From contig BTRG01000019.1 of assembly GCA_036986275.1 (NCBI GenBank), positions 1 to 35,054 on the forward strand: a stretch of DNA of 35,054 bases. Direction: 5' to 3'. The notes below the pieces were generated by a model. That model was not told the DNA's origin. It made no database searches and saw only the letters and a program-made list of their open reading frames with translations. The DNA comes from BTRG01 sp036986275 (GTDB lineage Bacteria; Pseudomonadota; Gammaproteobacteria; Acidiferrobacterales; SZUA-150). Shown here one piece after another: positions 32,446 through 35,054 of the stretch; position 1 is the stretch's first letter, and the number at the start of each line of letters is the position of its first letter. Position numbers and translations under genes: made by a program.

Positions 32446-32865
32446 ATGAACTATAAGGAAATAGGTATATTGTTGGTTGAAGATGATGGAGTGGATGTGA
32501 TGAATGTCAAGCGTTCCTTCAGGAAAAACAATATTACCAATCCATTGTACGTTGCCAGCGATGGTATTGAGGCACTGGAATTCCTGCGCACTGAGACGGT
32601 AAATATAAAGCCAAAAATAGTATTGCTGGATCTTAATATGCCACGCATGAACGGACTGGAATTCCTTCGGGAAATCAGGAGTGATGACAATCTCAGGAAT
32701 CTAAGTGTGATCGTTTTGACGACATCAAATGATGACAGGGACAAGATAGAGGCCTATGACTTGAATGTTGCGGGTTATATTTTAAAACCCGTGGAATTCG
32801 AAAACTTTGTAAGTGCTGTAGCAACACTGAATCTCTACTGGTCATTGATAGAACTTCCCGAATAA
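32446..32865 (+). CDS. Rcp1-like single-domain response regulator
   Basis: The 139-residue protein from ATG 32446 starts MNYKEIGILLVEDDGVD; a TTG 24 bases earlier is less likely. It is one receiver domain with Asp13/Asp14 (EDD), the phospho-acceptor Asp62 in LLDLNMPRMNGLEF, the switch Thr in LTTSNDDRD and the Lys in LKPVEFENF. The block MNVKRSFRKNNITNPLYVASDGIEALEFLR is typical of the Rcp1 group of receivers, which in cyanobacteria pair with phytochrome-type kinases. No phytochrome is seen here; the hybrid kinase starting nine bases after the stop is the probable partner. Confidence 0.92.
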   Translation: MNYKEIGILLVEDDGVDVMNVKRSFRKNNITNPLYVASDGIEALEFLRTETVNIKPKIVLLDLNMPRMNGLEFLREIRSDDNLRNLSVIVLTTSNDDRDKIEAYDLNVAGYILKPVEFENFVSAVATLNLYWSLIELPE

Positions 32866-32874
32866 GTCCGGAAT

Positions 32875-34539
32875 ATGGACAAGATGATAAAAATTCTCCT
32901 GGTAGATGATGATGACGTTGATCGTATGAGTTTCAAGCGCCTGCTTAAAAAAGCGGGGGTTGACAATGAATTGGTGGAAGTCAGAGATGGTAAGGAAGCC
33001 ATCGATATGTTGATGGGGCTGGTATTTGATTGCGTGTTTCTTGATTATCAGTTGCCTGGCGAAGATGGCCTGGGTGTTTTGGTAAAAATCCGCCGGGAAA
33101 ATATCACAACGCCAATCATCATGCTAACCGGACAAGGCGATGAGCGCCTTGCAGTAGAAATGTTGCATGCAGGGGCATCGGAGTATTTGCCCAAGTCCCA
33201 GTTATCACCCGAGACCTTGACAGCCAGCCTTGAGCACGCCCTCAGGATGCATCAGACGGAATTGGCGCGAAATCAGGCTGAAGAAGCGCTAAAGGAAAAT
33301 CAACGTACACTGACCACATTGATGGGTAATCTGCCGGGCATGGCCTACCGTTGTCATAACAGTATTATGCGTGCCCTGGAGTTTGCATCAGAAGGCTGTG
33401 AGGAGCTTACCGGCCATAAAGCTGAAAAATTTATGAGTCGTGTAATCAATTATGGTGATCTGATTCATTTTGAAGATAAAGACCATGTCTGGACTGAAAT
33501 TCAGAGTGCATTACAGAAAAATAATCGCTATGAATTTAACTACAGAATTTTCACAGCTAATGGCGATGAGAAATGGGTATGGGAACAGGGGTGTGGAGTG
33601 TATTCCCGGTCAGGTGATGTCATAGCACTGGAAGGGTTTATTCTGGATGTAACGGATCAGAAGCTTAATGAAACAAAGATTAATGAAAAAAACCAGGCAC
33701 TGGAGATTCTAAAAAATTCCCTTGAAGATAAGGTTGTGGAAAGAACCCGGGATCTGGAAGATGCCAATAAAAAACTTCATAAATTGAACCAGACAAAATC
33801 AGAATTTCTTTCCATTGTTTCACATGAACTCAGAACACCTTTGACCTCGATAAAATCTTTCGCTGAGATACTGAAAGAGGATATCGAGGATATTGAGCCG
33901 GATACCTGTAAGGAATACCTGTCTATCATAGATGGAGAAAGTGACAGACTGGAGCGACTTATCAGTAATCTGCTGGATTTACAAAAAATAGATGCCGGCA
34001 AGATGACCTGGCATAACGAGGGAGTAAATTTAAAGGATTTATGCAACAAGGTGATGGGCGTTTTTCAGGGTGCCTGTAAAGAAAAGAATGTGAGCCTGAG
34101 TCTAGTTACAGAGGACGATCATTACTGGGCATATGTTGATACCGATAAAGTCCAACAGGTAATCACCAATCTATTATCGAACAGCTTGAAGTTTACTGAT
34201 GATGGTGGATTGACGATAGGGCTGGAACGCAAACTGTTAGCGCAGGGGCAGAAAATGATCCAGATATCTGTTGCCGATACCGGTATTGGAATACCTGAAC
34301 AGGAACTGGACAAGGTATTCGATAGATTCCATCAAGTCGATCAGTCACAGACCAGAAAATACAGTGGCACGGGTCTGGGGCTGGGCATCTGTTATAACAT
34401 TGTTCGGCATTATAAAGGTAGGATTTGGGCAGAAAGCCAATTGGGTAAGGGTAGTACATTTATTTTCACCTTGCCAGAAATGGCCAATGCCAGTAAGGGT
34501 ATGGAGACGGAAGAAGGAGCAAGAGTCGCACAGCAATAA
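32875..34539 (+). CDS. Soluble hybrid histidine kinase, REC-PAS-HisKA-HATPase
   Basis: The 554-residue protein begins with a receiver domain (about residues 4-120; Asp57 in FLDYQLPGEDG). A PAS domain follows (about 140-270), with the PAC-like WVWEQGCGVYSRSGDVIALEGFILDVTD. A coiled coil (KNSLEDKVVERTRDLEDANKKL) links it to the HisKA domain, where the phospho-acceptor is His317 in SIVSHELRTPLTS. The ATPase domain has an N box (VITNLLSNSLKFT), G1 DTGIGIP and G2 GTGLGLG. There is no membrane segment, so the kinase is cytoplasmic and may sense an internal signal through PAS. It is likely co-transcribed with the preceding receiver gene. Output targets are not encoded nearby. Confidence 0.93.
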   Translation: MDKMIKILLVDDDDVDRMSFKRLLKKAGVDNELVEVRDGKEAIDMLMGLVFDCVFLDYQLPGEDGLGVLVKIRRENITTPIIMLTGQGDERLAVEMLHAGASEYLPKSQLSPETLTASLEHALRMHQTELARNQAEEALKENQRTLTTLMGNLPGMAYRCHNSIMRALEFASEGCEELTGHKAEKFMSRVINYGDLIHFEDKDHVWTEIQSALQKNNRYEFNYRIFTANGDEKWVWEQGCGVYSRSGDVIALEGFILDVTDQKLNETKINEKNQALEILKNSLEDKVVERTRDLEDANKKLHKLNQTKSEFLSIVSHELRTPLTSIKSFAEILKEDIEDIEPDTCKEYLSIIDGESDRLERLISNLLDLQKIDAGKMTWHNEGVNLKDLCNKVMGVFQGACKEKNVSLSLVTEDDHYWAYVDTDKVQQVITNLLSNSLKFTDDGGLTIGLERKLLAQGQKMIQISVADTGIGIPEQELDKVFDRFHQVDQSQTRKYSGTGLGLGICYNIVRHYKGRIWAESQLGKGSTFIFTLPEMANASKGMETEEGARVAQQ

Positions 34540-34646
34540 TCCCTGTTACCGTCAAACCGGCATAATAAATAATTATAAAGACAAGTATCTGATTATGCGG
34601 CATGTTTCACTCACCAATTTGAATCCCTTGGGGGTCTATTGCCAAT

Positions 34647-34678
34647 ACCCCGACCGCTTGCGGCGGGGTTGTTTATTT
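34647..34678 (+). terminator. Intrinsic terminator after the histidine-kinase gene
   Basis: ACCCCG (34647-34652) and CGGGGT (34664-34669) pair, with an inner CCGC/GCGG stem and a TT loop and one bulged A, followed by TGTTTATTT. It lies 108 bases after the kinase stop. The rest of 34540-34769 shows no gene or other element I recognise. Confidence 0.85.
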
Positions 34679-34769
34679 AGCCAAATGCTTATCCGACGTA
34701 CGATATCAAGAGGCTGTTGATTGAAAGGGCACGGATTCCCGGTTTATTTTGCTGCCTGTCTCACATACA

Positions 34770-34792
34770 CTTGCCGGCCGCTTTATGGCAAG
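34770..34792 (+). promoter_or_regulatory. Small hairpin before the thioredoxin start
   Basis: CTTGCC (34770-34775) and GGCAAG (34787-34792) form a 6-bp stem with an 11-base loop. The ribosome site AGAGGA (34791-34796) begins within the second arm, so folding could limit translation of the thioredoxin gene. This is a speculative control element. Confidence 0.3.
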
Positions 34793-34803
34793 AGGACGAG
34801 TAT

Positions 34804-35054
34804 TTGGCAACACAAGAATTAGATAAAGACAATTTTAAACAGGTAGTCGAAGGTAACGATATTGTAATTGTGGATTTTTGGGCGCCTTGGTGTGGCCCGT
34901 GTCAATCCTTCGGCCCTGTCTACGAAGATGTATCAGAAAAGTTCCTGGATATTGTTTTTGCCAAAGTGAATACCGAGGCGGAGCAGGATTTGGCGGGTGT
35001 TTTTCAGGTACGTTCTATCCCGACCTTGATGATTTTTCGGCAACAGATAATTAT
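34804..35054 (+). CDS. Thioredoxin, cut by the window end
   Basis: The start is placed at TTG 34804 (ATQELDKDNFKQ), with AGAGGACGAG just before it and no ATG nearby in frame. About 83 codons are visible. The active site is WCGPC in DFWAPWCGPCQSFGP, and the cis-proline segment is RSIPTLMIF. The residue after the active site region is FGP, where classical thioredoxin has IAP, so it is closer to the thioredoxin variants with an aromatic there. It would act as a cytoplasmic disulfide reductase or in stress repair. The C-terminal end lies outside the window, and the terminator upstream shows it is a separate transcript from the kinase. Confidence 0.88.
   Translation, partial: MATQELDKDNFKQVVEGNDIVIVDFWAPWCGPCQSFGPVYEDVSEKFLDIVFAKVNTEAEQDLAGVFQVRSIPTLMIFRQQII

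Noticed and set aside
34271..34720. Forward frame running past the end of the histidine kinase
   Set aside because: It reads the kinase ATPase domain in the wrong frame and crosses the terminator.

Overview
The window is about 35 kb of chromosome from a Gram-negative bacterium, most likely a gammaproteobacterium. The evidence is the block rpsU - yqeY - dnaG - rpoD - tRNA-Ile2, its neighbours tsaD, plsY, folB and folK, and envelope genes such as lgt, slt and an outer-membrane beta-barrel protein. I cannot name the genus. The core is moderately GC-rich. The first ~3.7 kb and the last ~3 kb are clearly more AT-rich.

Layout. 1-3.7 kb looks accessory: an inverted-repeat element, a small secreted protein of unknown function, a lone XRE regulator, a phage-type DUF1353 protein, a decayed endonuclease/exonuclease/phosphatase gene and a SulP anion transporter. 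3.7-7.0 kb holds a membrane-anchored Ser/Thr kinase with a seven-bladed WD40 propeller, dgkA and an isoprenylcysteine/phospholipid-type methyltransferase. 7.0-7.4 kb is a non-coding block of GC-rich hairpin repeats, next to a 52-bp partial copy of the end of the following gene. 7.4-16.9 kb holds a YyaL-type thioredoxin-domain protein, an ArnT-like glycosyltransferase, lgt, a small beta-barrel protein, an aldehyde dehydrogenase, slt and an RRM protein. 16.9-26.4 kb is housekeeping: an aminopeptidase-like lipoprotein, cca, rimO, DUF1499, a DksA-like zinc finger protein, a MidA-type methyltransferase, the folate genes folM, folK and folB (with a DUF4124-glutaredoxin gene among them), plsY and tsaD. 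26.5-31.2 kb is the macromolecular-synthesis operon (rpsU, yqeY, dnaG, rpoD).

The main discovery follows rpoD. The tRNA-Ile2(CAU) gene at 31373-31707 is interrupted in its anticodon loop, between positions 36 and 37, by a 258-nt group I intron (31410-31667). I could trace P1, P2, P3, P4, P5, P6, P7, P8 and P9, a U.G wobble at the 5' splice site, a terminal G, and GAAA loops on P2 and P9. It sits where the Azoarcus tRNA-Ile(CAU) intron sits, but it carries an extra ~47-nt domain between the P7 and P3 strands. The spliced product is a normal 77-nt tRNA with encoded CCA. This tRNA reads AUA codons, so the ribozyme is probably essential if the gene is single-copy.

After the tRNA comes a small phosphorelay locus: two single-domain response regulators and a soluble REC-PAS-HisKA-HATPase hybrid kinase, with no DNA-binding output nearby. 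The window ends inside a thioredoxin gene.
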